From positions 17,868 to 81,867 of the forward strand of contig NZ_LTBC01000010.1 of the NCBI RefSeq assembly GCF_001594015.1: 64,000 nucleotides of DNA, read 5' to 3'. The notes under the pieces are model-generated. The model had not been told where the DNA came from. It did no database searches and saw nothing but the letters and a program-made list of their open reading frames with translations. Positions 33,124-41,246 of this stretch are shown in pieces (within the stretch, counting starts at the first letter, position 1; each line of letters begins with the position of its first letter). A program made the translations under genes and the position numbers. The DNA is from Moorella mulderi DSM 14980 (GTDB taxonomy: Bacteria; Bacillota; DSM-521; Neomoorellales; Neomoorellaceae).

Positions 33124-34610
33124 GTGAAATCCACAATTTTTAAGATCACGTCAATGTGGTCTTCATAGACGATAACCTTATCGACGTAGGTAGAAATGAT
33201 TGCCTTGCAGGCTTGCAGGTCTCCGGAAAGGATGACCTGCTTATCTTTTTCCAGGTAGGCTTTTATCATATCCTCGGTTAGCTCGACAACATTAGCACGC
33301 TGAATTTCATTTATGGCAACCTGTAACCTGGCTTTTTCTTCTTCCAGTTTTGCCAGGGTTTCCTTCATAGTCGGGCTGTAGAGGCCGTCGGCTATGGCGT
33401 TTACTATATTACTGATTTTCTTTTCCACTTCTAAGAGTTGTTGCCTGGTATAATCTAGTTCCTTAGAATTTCTTTCCAGGCGTTGTTTATTAGCCTCATT
33501 CAGCTTCTTAACAAGTATGGATATTCCTTCATCGCTAAAAATAACCCTTATTAATTCATTCAAGACATATTGCTCCAGGTATTCCTTATTGATGGACTTC
33601 GCATGGCAAGTCTTGAGGCGTTTCCGGTTATTGCACTCGTAAGCGACATAAATATCCTTATTGCGCCCGGCCCGCCGGCGATTCCCGATCATCGGGCCGC
33701 CGCAAGCGCCGCACCAGACAAGACCGGTAAGCAAATAGACCTCCTTTGCTTTGGCTGCTCCAGGCGCATGCTTTCTCCTATCCATCATTTTTTGCACCTC
33801 CCGGAAAGTTGAAGGGTCGATAATGGCCGGCAATCCCCCGGGGATCCGGATAATTTCTTCGTCATCTTTGGATTTATGGTTGTTGCGTTTACCGCCGGTT
33901 TTACTGGCGGCCCGGTTGAATACAAATACTCCGGTATATTTCTCGTTGCGGAGAATTTCATAAAGGGATGTTTTAACAAACTGGCTGCCCAGCTTGGTTC
34001 TGTAACCATGGCTATTAAGGTAATCAGCAATCTCTTTATAGCTGCATCCTTGGAGATACATGGAAAAGATTATGCGGACAGCTTCCGCTTCGCGTTCGTT
34101 GATGATATATTTGTTAGAACCGGGTTCTATATCATAACCCAGGGGAGGTTTACCTCCCGTATGTCTGCATTGGAAGGCCGTTTCCCGCATGCCTTTCATG
34201 ACTTCGCGGCCCAGGTTTTTGCTGTAGTATTCGGCCATGGCTTCGAGCATGGCTTCCAGGATGACACTCTCAGGGCTATCATCCAGGGGTTGGGTTACGG
34301 CGATAAGCCTGATGCCTTTGGAAGCTAGCTTATGACGGTAAATAGCGCTATCATAGCGGTTACGGGCAAACCTGTCGAGTTTATGGACGTAAACATAGTC
34401 TACCTGAAGACAGCCGGAGGTTACTTCCTCAATCATGCGTAAGAATTCAGGGCGGTCGTCGGTGGTGGCTGATCGAGCTTCGTCTATGTACTCCCGGACG
34501 ATAATAACCCCATGTTTTTCGGCATAATCGTGAATGGCGCGAAGTTGGGCGGTAATGCTTTCTTCTCGCTGGTTGTCTGAAGAAAATCTTGCGTATGCAA
34601 CAGCTTTCAT
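32997..34610 (-). CDS. Large serine recombinase (integrase of the element)
   Basis: A 537-residue large serine recombinase. The N-terminal resolvase domain has catalytic Ser in YARFSSDNQREESI, a YVHKLDRFARNR motif and LEAMAEYYSKNLGREV. A recombinase domain follows (GKPPLGYDI, YLQGCSYKEIADYLN), then a zinc ribbon (WCGACGG, YECNNRKR, TCHAK) and a coiled coil (about 380-450). I choose ATG 34610 with AGGAG upstream; 34643 lacks one. The last about 42 codons (from TGGGGGSRTPV on) are the antisense strand of ssrA, so the natural C terminus is about 495 residues. It should catalyse integration and excision at ssrA. Confidence 0.93.
   Translation of the reverse strand: MKAVAYARFSSDNQREESITAQLRAIHDYAEKHGVIIVREYIDEARSATTDDRPEFLRMIEEVTSGCLQVDYVYVHKLDRFARNRYDSAIYRHKLASKGIRLIAVTQPLDDSPESVILEAMLEAMAEYYSKNLGREVMKGMRETAFQCRHTGGKPPLGYDIEPGSNKYIINEREAEAVRIIFSMYLQGCSYKEIADYLNSHGYRTKLGSQFVKTSLYEILRNEKYTGVFVFNRAASKTGGKRNNHKSKDDEEIIRIPGGLPAIIDPSTFREVQKMMDRRKHAPGAAKAKEVYLLTGLVWCGACGGPMIGNRRRAGRNKDIYVAYECNNRKRLKTCHAKSINKEYLEQYVLNELIRVIFSDEGISILVKKLNEANKQRLERNSKELDYTRQQLLEVEKKISNIVNAIADGLYSPTMKETLAKLEEEKARLQVAINEIQRANVVELTEDMIKAYLEKDKQVILSGDLQACKAIISTYVDKVIVYEDHIDVILKIVDFTGGGGGSRTPVRRCTHSSFYQDSFRFASRHRASRKPDALRPA
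33095..33130. other. Likely attachment-site junction at the 3' end of ssrA
   Basis: The tmRNA 3' end, with its T-arm and CCA, runs directly into element DNA carrying the serine recombinase in convergent orientation. This is the expected left junction of an ssrA-inserted element. Serine recombinases use short crossover cores, so the exact base cannot be fixed without the other junction, which is outside the window. No second copy of the ssrA end was seen up to 64000. Confidence 0.6.
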
Positions 34611-34687
34611 AGGTTTTCGCTCCTGGGGCTTATTTGAACGCATTTTTATAGCTTATTTCAAGGATTTGGCATCATAACCTCTATGAG

Positions 34688-34716
34688 TAGGCTTAAAGAA
34701 AAGGCGATGAAGCCTA
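34688..34716. repeat. Inverted repeat between recombinase and the ImmA operon
   Basis: TAGGCTT (34688-34694) and AAGCCTA (34710-34716) form a perfect 7-bp inverted repeat downstream of the 35104-34736 gene and upstream of the recombinase. With no T-run it may be a weak terminator or an operator for the recombinase gene. Confidence 0.35.
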
Positions 34717-34735
34717 AGGTTCACAAGTTTTCCTT

Positions 34736-35104
34736 CTAATGTATTTTAGTAGATTGGTCTGCTGGCCAGAAAAAATGGCGTACATTGGGGTTTATCCCCG
34801 GCGGCACTTCCGTAACAGTAGAAGGGGCCTCAAATAATTTCAATAGTGCTGCTACCACCAGGTCTTTAACCTTTCCATAGGGCGCGGAAACGCTCATGTG
34901 GTAGTAGAGAGAGCCGTCTTCCCTCATGGTTTTTGTGAAGCACACCCGTGTCCTTCCCGGGAACTCGCCCCAGTGCCTTGGAGCAGGCATTACTTCAGTG
35001 TTGGGGTCAAATATGTATTCATCCGCCGCCTTTTTCATGAGTTCCGCTGTTTTTTTGGCTGCGGCTATATCAAGCTCAGGATCGTAATGGTATTCCTTTT
35101 TCAT
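34736..35104 (-). CDS. Hypothetical protein in the control operon
   Basis: A 122-residue soluble protein that I do not recognise. It starts with an acidic/Lys-rich helix (DIAAAKKTAELMKKAADEY) and has a central beta-rich part (RTRVCFTKTMREDGSLYYHMSVSA). The ATG overlaps the stop of the ImmA-like gene (ATGA), so the two are translationally coupled. It precedes the recombinase on the same strand. A role in control or excision is possible by position only. Confidence 0.65.
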   Translation of the reverse strand: MKKEYHYDPELDIAAAKKTAELMKKAADEYIFDPNTEVMPAPRHWGEFPGRTRVCFTKTMREDGSLYYHMSVSAPYGKVKDLVVAALLKLFEAPSTVTEVPPGINPNVRHFFWPADQSTKIH

Positions 35105-35847
35105 AAAACCTCCGCCACCTTCATGTTCAAATCCGCCCTGCCACCCACCAGTACCACCAGCATATATCCTTTTTGCATCCTGCTGGTATGTACGGCAAGT
35201 TCATTATATACCCAGACCTTACGTTGGCCCGGCTTCATAAGGGTAAAAATTTCTCCCAAAAAATCGGCAAGCATTTCCCAGGTGCAATAGAAATCGTTGG
35301 TTGCGTAGGTGAAGACAGGTTGTCCATCACGAAGTAGGATGCATGCCGCCTTTTTATAGATCTCCAGTTCGATTACCCGCCGGGCGGCTGCCTCCAGGCT
35401 CACTTTGAAGGCGGTTTCCATGGCTTTTAGCAGGCTTAAGGGCGATCTTATCCGGCCGGCCAACTCAAAAACGTGGAAAATTGGCATTAATAATTCTGTG
35501 GCGAATATGTCGGCTTCGCAATGCTCGATAGGGTCTTCGCCGTATATGTTCCCTGGAGAGTAAAAATGCAACCCGCCTTTATGGCCCAGGTAGATATGGG
35601 CAAGCTCATGGACACTTCCAAAACGTTGCCGGGTTACAGGATGGTTGGCGTTGGTAAGAATATGTATATTTTCATACCACTCTTTATCAATTACCAGGGC
35701 GCTTACCTCGTCGGGTAATTCATGGCATTTATGAAATTCCACGGGCTTGTCCAGGCCGAGCAGTTTGACAAATTCTTTTATGTTCAGCGGATACTGAGGC
35801 TGGTAGGTTTTGATCAGTAGCCTGGCTTTAGCTTCGGCTATGCTCAT
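35101..35847 (-). CDS. ImmA/IrrE-family metalloprotease
   Basis: A 248-residue ImmA/IrrE-type zinc peptidase. The motif is SVHELAHIYLGHKGG (HExxH near residue 79), followed by CEADIFATELLMP, whose Glu is the third ligand. In ICEBs1, ImmA cleaves the repressor ImmR during the SOS response or cell-cell signalling and so switches on excision. Here it follows an XRE repressor on the same strand, the same arrangement. The C-terminal about 100 residues are not typical of ImmA and may sense a signal. Confidence 0.87.
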   Translation of the reverse strand: MSIAEAKARLLIKTYQPQYPLNIKEFVKLLGLDKPVEFHKCHELPDEVSALVIDKEWYENIHILTNANHPVTRQRFGSVHELAHIYLGHKGGLHFYSPGNIYGEDPIEHCEADIFATELLMPIFHVFELAGRIRSPLSLLKAMETAFKVSLEAAARRVIELEIYKKAACILLRDGQPVFTYATNDFYCTWEMLADFLGEIFTLMKPGQRKVWVYNELAVHTSRMQKGYMLVVLVGGRADLNMKVAEVL

Positions 35848-35910
35848 AATGCCCTCCCAACAAAAGAAGTCGAAGAATGTCGAAAAAGAAAAGCTGCCAT
35901 GTCTTGGCAG

Positions 35911-36285
35911 CTAATTCTTTTCCTGATTTTGCTTTTTCTTTCTTTCAAGGAACCTTTTTCGTTCAAGCTCTTCGATCCATTCCAGCTCACGCAGTACCTT
36001 CTCCCGTCCTTCGGGGGTCAGGCCGCTGAGGCGGGCAAAGAGGCGGGTGGCTTCGTCGAGTTCGTACTTCTTAGTCTTATCAATCTTAACTTCGTTACCG
36101 AGAAGAAAATCGGTAGAGGTGTTTAGAGCCTTAGCAAACCTTACCAATATATCTCCCTTCGGTTCACGGTACCCACTCTCGTAATTAGCTAATGCCGAAC
36201 GGCTAATTTGTACCCGTTCAGCCAATTCCTCTTGAGTTAAACCAATCTTTTCACGTAATTCTTTAATTCGCTTTCCAATTGACAT
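35911..36285 (-). CDS. XRE-family repressor, ImmR-like
   Basis: A 124-residue protein with an N-terminal Cro/CI helix-turn-helix (RIKELREKIGLTQEELAERVQISRSALANYESG motif, residues about 5-60). A hinge (NTSTDFLLGNEV) and a Glu/Arg-rich C-terminal helix follow. A GGAGGG site precedes ATG 36285. Together with the ImmA-like gene 63 bp downstream and a divergent second XRE gene, it probably maintains the element in the integrated, silent state. Operator-like repeats lie just upstream. Confidence 0.85.
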   Translation of the reverse strand: MSIGKRIKELREKIGLTQEELAERVQISRSALANYESGYREPKGDILVRFAKALNTSTDFLLGNEVKIDKTKKYELDEATRLFARLSGLTPEGREKVLRELEWIEELERKRFLERKKKQNQEKN

Positions 36286-36314
36286 TTTACTATGCCCTCC
36301 ACGATATTATTTTA

Positions 36315-36354
36315 CCACAATATGTGGCATAATAAAGTTTCTTTATGTGACATA
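36315..36354. promoter_or_regulatory. Operator-like repeats in the divergent control region
   Basis: TATGTGGCATA (36321-36331) and TATGTGACATA (36344-36354) are near-identical, partly palindromic 11-mers 23 bp apart (about two helical turns). The first overlaps the palindrome CCACA-ATA-TGTGG (36315-36327). They are good candidates for binding by the 36285 repressor. Confidence 0.6.
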
Positions 36355-36425
36355 GAATAACTAAACAAAGACGAGAAAAAACGAGTTAGAGGTCACGTAA
36401 CGGGACAAAAAGGCTGTTTTTAGAG

Positions 36426-36454
36426 TTGATAAATGTTTCGATGCGTGGTAAATT
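36426..36454 (+). promoter_or_regulatory. Promoter of the rightward XRE gene
   Basis: TTGATA (36426-36431), a 17-bp spacer and TAAATT (36449-36454) with an upstream TG (extended -10) lie 25 bp before ATG 36480. Confidence 0.5.
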
Positions 36455-36479
36455 ATACTTGTAAGGAGTTGGTAGCGGA

Positions 36480-36731
36480 ATGAATCGCCTTAAAGAAATG
36501 CGTAAGAAACATAAAATTAGTGCTAAAAAATTAGCAGAGGCTGTAAAAACTTCGCGATCAAATATTTCAATGATTGAGCTGAACCTTCGTAAGGCGGATC
36601 TTGACTTAGCCAAAAGGATAGCCGACTATTTTAACACTACTATCGAGGATATTTTTTTTGCAGATAAATGCCACGATATGGGACAAAAAAATGCCAATGA
36701 AACATCCATTAATGAGACCTTATGTCGGTGA
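36480..36731 (+). CDS. Small XRE-family regulator
   Basis: An 83-residue protein, almost entirely a Cro/CI helix-turn-helix (LKEMRKKHKISAKKLAEAVK, TSRSNISMIEL, RIADYFNTTIEDIFF). It is divergent from the ImmR-like gene, as Cro- or activator-like genes are in phage and ICE switches. GGAGTTGG lies at suitable distance. It probably competes for or activates promoters in the control region, which is inference from layout. Confidence 0.8.
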   Translation: MNRLKEMRKKHKISAKKLAEAVKTSRSNISMIELNLRKADLDLAKRIADYFNTTIEDIFFADKCHDMGQKNANETSINETLCR

Positions 36732-36839
36732 GTCGGAAGGTTGTTAGCCTAACTCCTAGTAGATAAATTTGCCCGGCATTAACACCCTATCTTAAAACTA
36801 ATGGCAAGAAAAATAAAAGCCTCAGGGGGAGGGTAAAAA

Positions 36840-37061
36840 GTGTTTCTGGTGGATGGACAAGAAAAAGTTTACCTCCTCAAAGTAACAGGAAAAAGGGAAA
36901 AAGAAAAGCCGGTTACCATAAACAGGGAAATTATTGGAGAACTACCCCCTGATCCGAACTACTGGGATGCGGCGGCAAATTTCCTTTTAAAACGCATGGA
37001 AGCCGATGGATGGCTGCCGCAGCCGGCTTATAATTCCTTAAAAAGAACTGTCAACAGTTAA
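36840..37061 (+). CDS. Hypothetical small protein
   Basis: A 73-residue soluble protein starting at GTG 36840 behind GGGGAGGG. I recognise no family. It begins VDGQEKVYLLKVTGKREKE and ends with a Trp/Pro-containing stretch (DPNYWDAAANFLLKRMEADG). It lies in the early rightward region of the element. Confidence 0.55.
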   Translation: MFLVDGQEKVYLLKVTGKREKEKPVTINREIIGELPPDPNYWDAAANFLLKRMEADGWLPQPAYNSLKRTVNS

Positions 37062-37147
37062 TGTTAGGAAGTAATGCATTAATATTCTCCGCCTTTGTTC
37101 CATATCCTTCCAAAGGAAAATAAAGTCTTTTAGGGAGAGGACAAAAA

Positions 37148-37894
37148 GTGCTGCCGGAGCAATCTTATATAGCCGTAGTATGCCCTTCAGAAGATAAAAC
37201 CGACAGAAAAAACCGGACACCAGACGCGGAACGGAAGTGGCGCAAGCGTCATGGGTTGCCTCCGGTAAAAGGGCAAGGTAAACGTGGCCCCGGCAAGGCT
37301 CCCAGGGTAGAACGGCAGGAGGTTGCCCGTGCGGTGGCCGGGGTATTAGTGGATAACCCAACAGCCCCGGCGACTATCTTGGCCCAATTAGCAGGCCTGA
37401 TCAGGAAAGATGCAGATGAAAAGGAACGTGAAGCTGTAGTTGCAAGAGTAAGGCGAGCCCTGCAAGACCTGCAGCAAATGCCGGGCCTGGCTGGGGATGA
37501 AAAACTGGCTGAAGCTGTCCGGCATGCATTTGCGAAGCGCGAGGAAGAAAAGGAAAGGCGGCAGCGAGAGCGGGAGCAAAAGGCATCTATGGCTCAAGCT
37601 TCTAAATACGATCTCGATATTAAATGGCTAATGGAGCAGCAGGCGATACATGCCGCCGAGATGTCTAAAAAGATGAGGGTAGCGGGTATAGACCTGCTGA
37701 AATGGGCAGGAAGTGCGTATGAACTAGACGGTGACCGCAATAAGTACATATGCACCCTTGAGCCGACGAGTCGGCCGGCGGACCTGCCGTTAATGATATC
37801 CACACTGGGTAATATACCCGTTGCCAGCGGGTTCAAAAAAGGTAAGGGCGGCGGCAAAAAAGCCATAGGTTTTCCCACTCAAAATGAACTCTAG
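37148..37894 (+). CDS. Hypothetical charged protein
   Basis: A 248-residue protein with a basic N terminus (TPDAERKWRKRHGLPPVKGQ), a central helical part, a strongly charged coiled-coil-like stretch (FAKREEEKERRQREREQKA, about residues 128-147) and a Gly/Lys-rich C terminus. No family was recognised; the composition would suit nucleic-acid binding. GTG 37148 follows GGGAGAGG. A terminator stem overlaps its stop codon, so it ends a short transcription unit with the 36840 gene. Confidence 0.6.
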   Translation: MLPEQSYIAVVCPSEDKTDRKNRTPDAERKWRKRHGLPPVKGQGKRGPGKAPRVERQEVARAVAGVLVDNPTAPATILAQLAGLIRKDADEKEREAVVARVRRALQDLQQMPGLAGDEKLAEAVRHAFAKREEEKERRQREREQKASMAQASKYDLDIKWLMEQQAIHAAEMSKKMRVAGIDLLKWAGSAYELDGDRNKYICTLEPTSRPADLPLMISTLGNIPVASGFKKGKGGGKKAIGFPTQNEL

Positions 37895-37914
37895 CATATT
37901 ACTAGAGTTGTTTT
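37887..37914 (+). terminator. Terminator after the 37148 gene
   Basis: AACTCTAG (37887-37894) pairs perfectly with CTAGAGTT (37902-37909), then GTTTT. The stop codon TAG is part of the stem. Confidence 0.75.
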
Positions 37915-37969
37915 ATACCGGTATCCTTAAACCCAAAGAGTAATAGTTGCTGTAGAGGGGAAAGGGAAG

Positions 37970-38671
37970 ATGGTGGTTAACGGAAAGGTTCTGGAAAAGG
38001 TCAAAAAAATATTAGCCCTGGCAAGCAATAATCCCTCTGAAGAAGAGGCCCAGGCAGCCATGTTGATGGCCCAGAGGATCATGGCGGAAAACGGGATCAC
38101 CATGACCGACATTGAAAGCAATAATAGTTTTACCAATGAAGTAGTTGATGTTCCAATAACCTCACCTTTTAGAACACCTTGGTGGCATAAAATACTGGCT
38201 ACGGTAATTGGGGAAAACTTCCGATGTGAGGCATACTATTATACCGTGAACCAAAAGAGCCAGCTCATGTTTATTGGGTTAAAGCAGGATACGGAAGTAG
38301 CTATAAAGGTTTTTAATTACGCAGTAGACGCCATTAAGTATCATACAGCAAAATATATTGAACAATTAAAAAGGGGAGGCGTGAATAATAAGCCCCTTTA
38401 TCTTACTGGTATCCGTAACGATTACATATTGGGTTATATCGATGGGTTAAGAGACAAATTTAAGGAGCAGGTGGAAAAGAACAACTGGGCTTTAATACTA
38501 ATTAAAAATGACGCCGTAATAGAAGCTGTAGCAAAGAAAGGGCTACGGAAAGGACGCAGGCCTTCAATTAATTTCGCCTGTAGTAATAACGCTTATGCCA
38601 GTGGTTACCGGAAGGGGAGAGAATTTGAGACAAGAGAAGGGCTGATTGAAAGCCAAAATGCAAGCATGTGA
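37970..38671 (+). CDS. DUF2786 domain protein
   Basis: A 233-residue protein with an N-terminal DUF2786 domain (VKKILALASNNPSEEEAQAAMLMAQ, MAENGITMTDIE). This family is common on phages, plasmids and integrative elements and is of unknown function. The middle part has a possible DUF7168-like region (WWHKILATVIGENF, MFIGLKQDTEVAIKVFNY). ATG 37970 follows GGGGAAAGGGAAG. It is flanked by terminators on both sides and so is probably expressed alone. Confidence 0.78.
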   Translation: MVVNGKVLEKVKKILALASNNPSEEEAQAAMLMAQRIMAENGITMTDIESNNSFTNEVVDVPITSPFRTPWWHKILATVIGENFRCEAYYYTVNQKSQLMFIGLKQDTEVAIKVFNYAVDAIKYHTAKYIEQLKRGGVNNKPLYLTGIRNDYILGYIDGLRDKFKEQVEKNNWALILIKNDAVIEAVAKKGLRKGRRPSINFACSNNAYASGYRKGREFETREGLIESQNASM

Positions 38672-38693
38672 ACCCAACGGGAAAAAGGTTTTG

Positions 38694-38720
38694 GCCGGAC
38701 CAAAGTCCGGCTTATTTATT
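38694..38720 (+). terminator. Terminator before the conjugation operon
   Basis: GCCGGAC (38694-38700), CAAA loop, GTCCGGC (38705-38711), then TTATTTATT. It separates the accessory genes from the secretion module starting at 38744. Confidence 0.75.
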
Positions 38721-38743
38721 AACTCCGAAGGAGGGCATTCATT

Positions 38744-39925
38744 ATGCGCAAGTTATTGTTGCTTGTCCCGCTATTAGTGGGTTTCCTTATCACGGGAACC
38801 CCCATATTTCCGGCAGCCGCCCAACCCTATCAAGACCCCAACGGCGTCTACTACAAGCAGGCCCACGTTTTTGGCAAGGTAGTAACTTTCGACACCCAGC
38901 GCAACCTGGCTATCATCTTCGGTTCCATCTACGTCTACGAGCCTAATAGCGGCTGGCAGCTGGTGGACTCCCGCAAGTTTCACCTGGTGACGCCGGTCAA
39001 CTACCAGATCGGCGACAGCCTGGCCGGAGCCGTCAACAAAACGGTAGCCATAGAAGGGCCGTATCAGGCCTGGCCGGGGCAGAAGGAGGAGGTGATCGAG
39101 GCCCACAATGTCGAAATTGCCGATTACCCGATAGAAACGCCCCCCTGGTACGCCTTCGGCAAGACCGTCACCACCGATCACATCGTCAAATTCAACCTCA
39201 GCCAGGTAACCGACCTGGTAGATGTCCTGGCCGGACTGCAAATGGCGGCTGGCATCCGTCAGGATATGAGGTTAACCCCTGAAGAAGTAAGCCGGCTGGC
39301 CAACGAGATCACCAACCCGAGCGACGATGCCAGCCGCAGCCTGGCCGGCAGGATGCGGTCCGAGCTGTCTAAATCCTGGAACGACAAATGGGTGGTCACT
39401 AAAGATAACGCGGCCACCAACAACCTGCGGGCAGGGGTAGGGGGTTGGCAGTTCTATGAGGGCCTCCTCGGTTATAACAACTCCTATATCGAAAAAGCCC
39501 CCCTTGTCCGCAAAAACCTGGACGCCTTTATGGATGCTATCCATCCCGGCGGCGGCACTCCTGAAGATGAGGGACCGGCCGCCATGTATGCCCTGGTACA
39601 GGCCGAAAGAGATAAATACGGCAAGATAATAAAAGTTACGGTCTCCGGCGCTCTTATGAACACCGTGCCGGGTTTGCTGCAGGCAATAGCCGACCCATCC
39701 AGCGCACATATAGAAACCTGGCGCCTGGAAGGCTGGACTGAAAAAGAAGCGGCAGAAATGGACGGCCGCTACTGTTGGCTTTCCGGTAGCCGGGTCCTGG
39801 TCCGGGATGAGATGGGCAACCTGAAAGACCAATATTTCAGCTTGCGTAACTATCTCACCCGTGACGGGTTTAACAACACCCTGGACATCACCAGGAATGT
39901 GATCGGGGAAGGGGGTGTTTTCTAA
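38744..39925 (+). CDS. Secreted hypothetical protein, first gene of the transfer module
   Basis: A 393-residue exported protein with a classic signal peptide (MRKLLLLVPLLVGFLI..., likely cleavage after AAA near residue 26). The mature N-terminal half is beta-rich, including VVTFDTQRNLAIIFGSIYV and VAIEGPYQAWPG. The C-terminal half is helical with a possible surface region (AAMYALVQAERDKYGK). No family was recognised. ATG 38744 follows GAAGGAGGG. It is read together with the TcpC-like gene 27 bp downstream, so it may be an external component or chaperone of the transfer apparatus. Confidence 0.7.
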   Translation: MRKLLLLVPLLVGFLITGTPIFPAAAQPYQDPNGVYYKQAHVFGKVVTFDTQRNLAIIFGSIYVYEPNSGWQLVDSRKFHLVTPVNYQIGDSLAGAVNKTVAIEGPYQAWPGQKEEVIEAHNVEIADYPIETPPWYAFGKTVTTDHIVKFNLSQVTDLVDVLAGLQMAAGIRQDMRLTPEEVSRLANEITNPSDDASRSLAGRMRSELSKSWNDKWVVTKDNAATNNLRAGVGGWQFYEGLLGYNNSYIEKAPLVRKNLDAFMDAIHPGGGTPEDEGPAAMYALVQAERDKYGKIIKVTVSGALMNTVPGLLQAIADPSSAHIETWRLEGWTEKEAAEMDGRYCWLSGSRVLVRDEMGNLKDQYFSLRNYLTRDGFNNTLDITRNVIGEGGVF

Positions 39926-39951
39926 CGGAAAGGAAGCTGTTATACCGCTGG

Positions 39952-40848
39952 TTGGCCGGAGGGCTCTTCTGGCTGCTGCTGTTCGGCGGCGCCTTTTTAT
40001 CGATCCGTAGCGCCAACATCGTCCGCCTGGCCGCCGGCAAGATTGCAGCTAACGCCATTACCCGCAATCAAGAGCAGGCCATCAATAGCGCCCGGGAAGT
40101 CGCCCGGGCGCTGGCCGTAGAATGGGCCACCTGGAACGGCAGCCCTGACGATTACAACCGCCGCCTGGGAGCCTTCTTTAAAAACGCCAGCAGTTTTACC
40201 CTCCCTGACGGCATCCAGGAGGTGGTATCAGCCTCAGTCGTATCAGTAACCGGCCAGCAGCCGCAGTACCGGGTGCAGGTCCTGCTGCACCTGCGCCGGC
40301 TGGTGCCAGTCACCCCGGCCGAAGCCCAGGCCGCTGCCCCGGTCAACGTCCCTGTAACCCAGGAAGACCTCTTGCGGTGGAAGCAGGGCGGGACGTGGGA
40401 CCAGCAGAAAGCGATCCCGGTCTGGAGGGATTACCTGCTCAAGGTAGAAGTGCCGGTGCAGGTAAAAGAAAACCAAGCCCAAGCCGCCGGCCTCCCGGTG
40501 ATTATCGCCAACAATCAGGGGGAAGGGGTGATTAAAGAACCTGGGTATAACGAAAGCGCCTCCCAACCATTTATAACCTTCATCAACCAGTTCCTAAACC
40601 TCTATTATACCGGAGGGTCCCTGGCAAACTTCCTGGCGCCGGGCGCCTCGGTAACCGCCGTTGGCGGCTGGAAGCTGGAGAGTGTCGATGAAGTGCTTGT
40701 AGACAACAGCACTAATCCCACCAGGGCCTGCGTCCGGGCAACGATATCCGCGTCCGGAGCCGGGCGCTTGACGCAAAGAATTTTTCTCAAAATCAAAATG
40801 GAGAGGGGGAGTTATCTGGTAGAGGACCTGAGCGCCCAGCCGCAGTGA
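39952..40848 (+). CDS. TcpC/VirB8-like conjugal transfer protein
   Basis: About 298 residues: one N-terminal membrane helix (GGLFWLLLFGGAFLSI) followed by two domains of the NTF2-like sort found in TcpC of pCW3 and Orf13 of Tn916, the VirB8 equivalents. Supporting segments are AREVARALAVEWATWNGSP, a YRVQVLLHLRRLVPV strand, and the second domain starting near FITFINQFLNLYYTGG. The start is uncertain: TTG 39952 is the only common start codon and has no ribosome site nearby. The frame is open to 39925, just after the previous stop, with AAAGGAAG at 39930-39936. Confidence 0.72.
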   Translation: MAGGLFWLLLFGGAFLSIRSANIVRLAAGKIAANAITRNQEQAINSAREVARALAVEWATWNGSPDDYNRRLGAFFKNASSFTLPDGIQEVVSASVVSVTGQQPQYRVQVLLHLRRLVPVTPAEAQAAAPVNVPVTQEDLLRWKQGGTWDQQKAIPVWRDYLLKVEVPVQVKENQAQAAGLPVIIANNQGEGVIKEPGYNESASQPFITFINQFLNLYYTGGSLANFLAPGASVTAVGGWKLESVDEVLVDNSTNPTRACVRATISASGAGRLTQRIFLKIKMERGSYLVEDLSAQPQ

Positions 40849-40891
40849 CGCGGCCTTAATATATTTTACTTCCCAAAGGAGTTGATGGACC

Positions 40892-41227
40892 TTGCGTTTC
40901 AACCGCTATTTTCCCTTTCTAGTGCGCTTGGGACCCGCGCTTCTAGCTACTTTGGTTTTCGCCGGCGCCGTCCTGGCCCCGTCTATCGCTTACGCCTACG
41001 ACCTCAAGGCCGGCGCCCAGAGCATTCTGGATTTGGCCAAGATATTGGTCATGATCGGTGTTCTTATAGGGGCTATGTGGGCTTTCTTTAAAAATCAAGT
41101 AGCGGCTATGATAGTCATAATTATTGTCGGCGCCGTTTTAATCGCAATAACTACGCCGGGGGTTATGGATAGTATTGGCAAAGCGGTTGTAGCATTATTT
41201 GGCGGCAGTACCAGTTCATCACCGTGA
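40892..41227 (+). CDS. Small pilin/TcpD-like membrane protein
   Basis: A 111-residue protein with a signal-like N terminus (LATLVFAGAVLAPSIAYAYD, cleavage near AYA). Two more hydrophobic helices follow (LAKILVMIGVLIGAMWAFF and AAMIVIIIVGAVLIAITTPG). This shape is that of VirB2/TrbC pilins and of TcpD-like subunits in Firmicute systems. TTG 40892 is placed after AAGGAGTTG. A strong terminator directly downstream would raise the amount of this subunit relative to later genes. Confidence 0.68.
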   Translation: MRFNRYFPFLVRLGPALLATLVFAGAVLAPSIAYAYDLKAGAQSILDLAKILVMIGVLIGAMWAFFKNQVAAMIVIIIVGAVLIAITTPGVMDSIGKAVVALFGGSTSSSP

Positions 41228-41246
41228 ACTAACTTTTTTAGGAATA

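Noticed and set aside
33876..34328. 150-residue plus-strand frame
   Set aside because: Antisense to the serine recombinase, with no ribosome site and no recognisable domain.
33124..38700. CRISPR array or tRNA cluster in the accessory region
   Set aside because: No regularly spaced repeats and no tRNA T-loop/acceptor patterns were found.
38668..38946. 92-residue frame between the DUF2786 and secreted-protein genes
   Set aside because: Crosses a terminator and overlaps the signal-peptide gene out of frame; no ribosome site.
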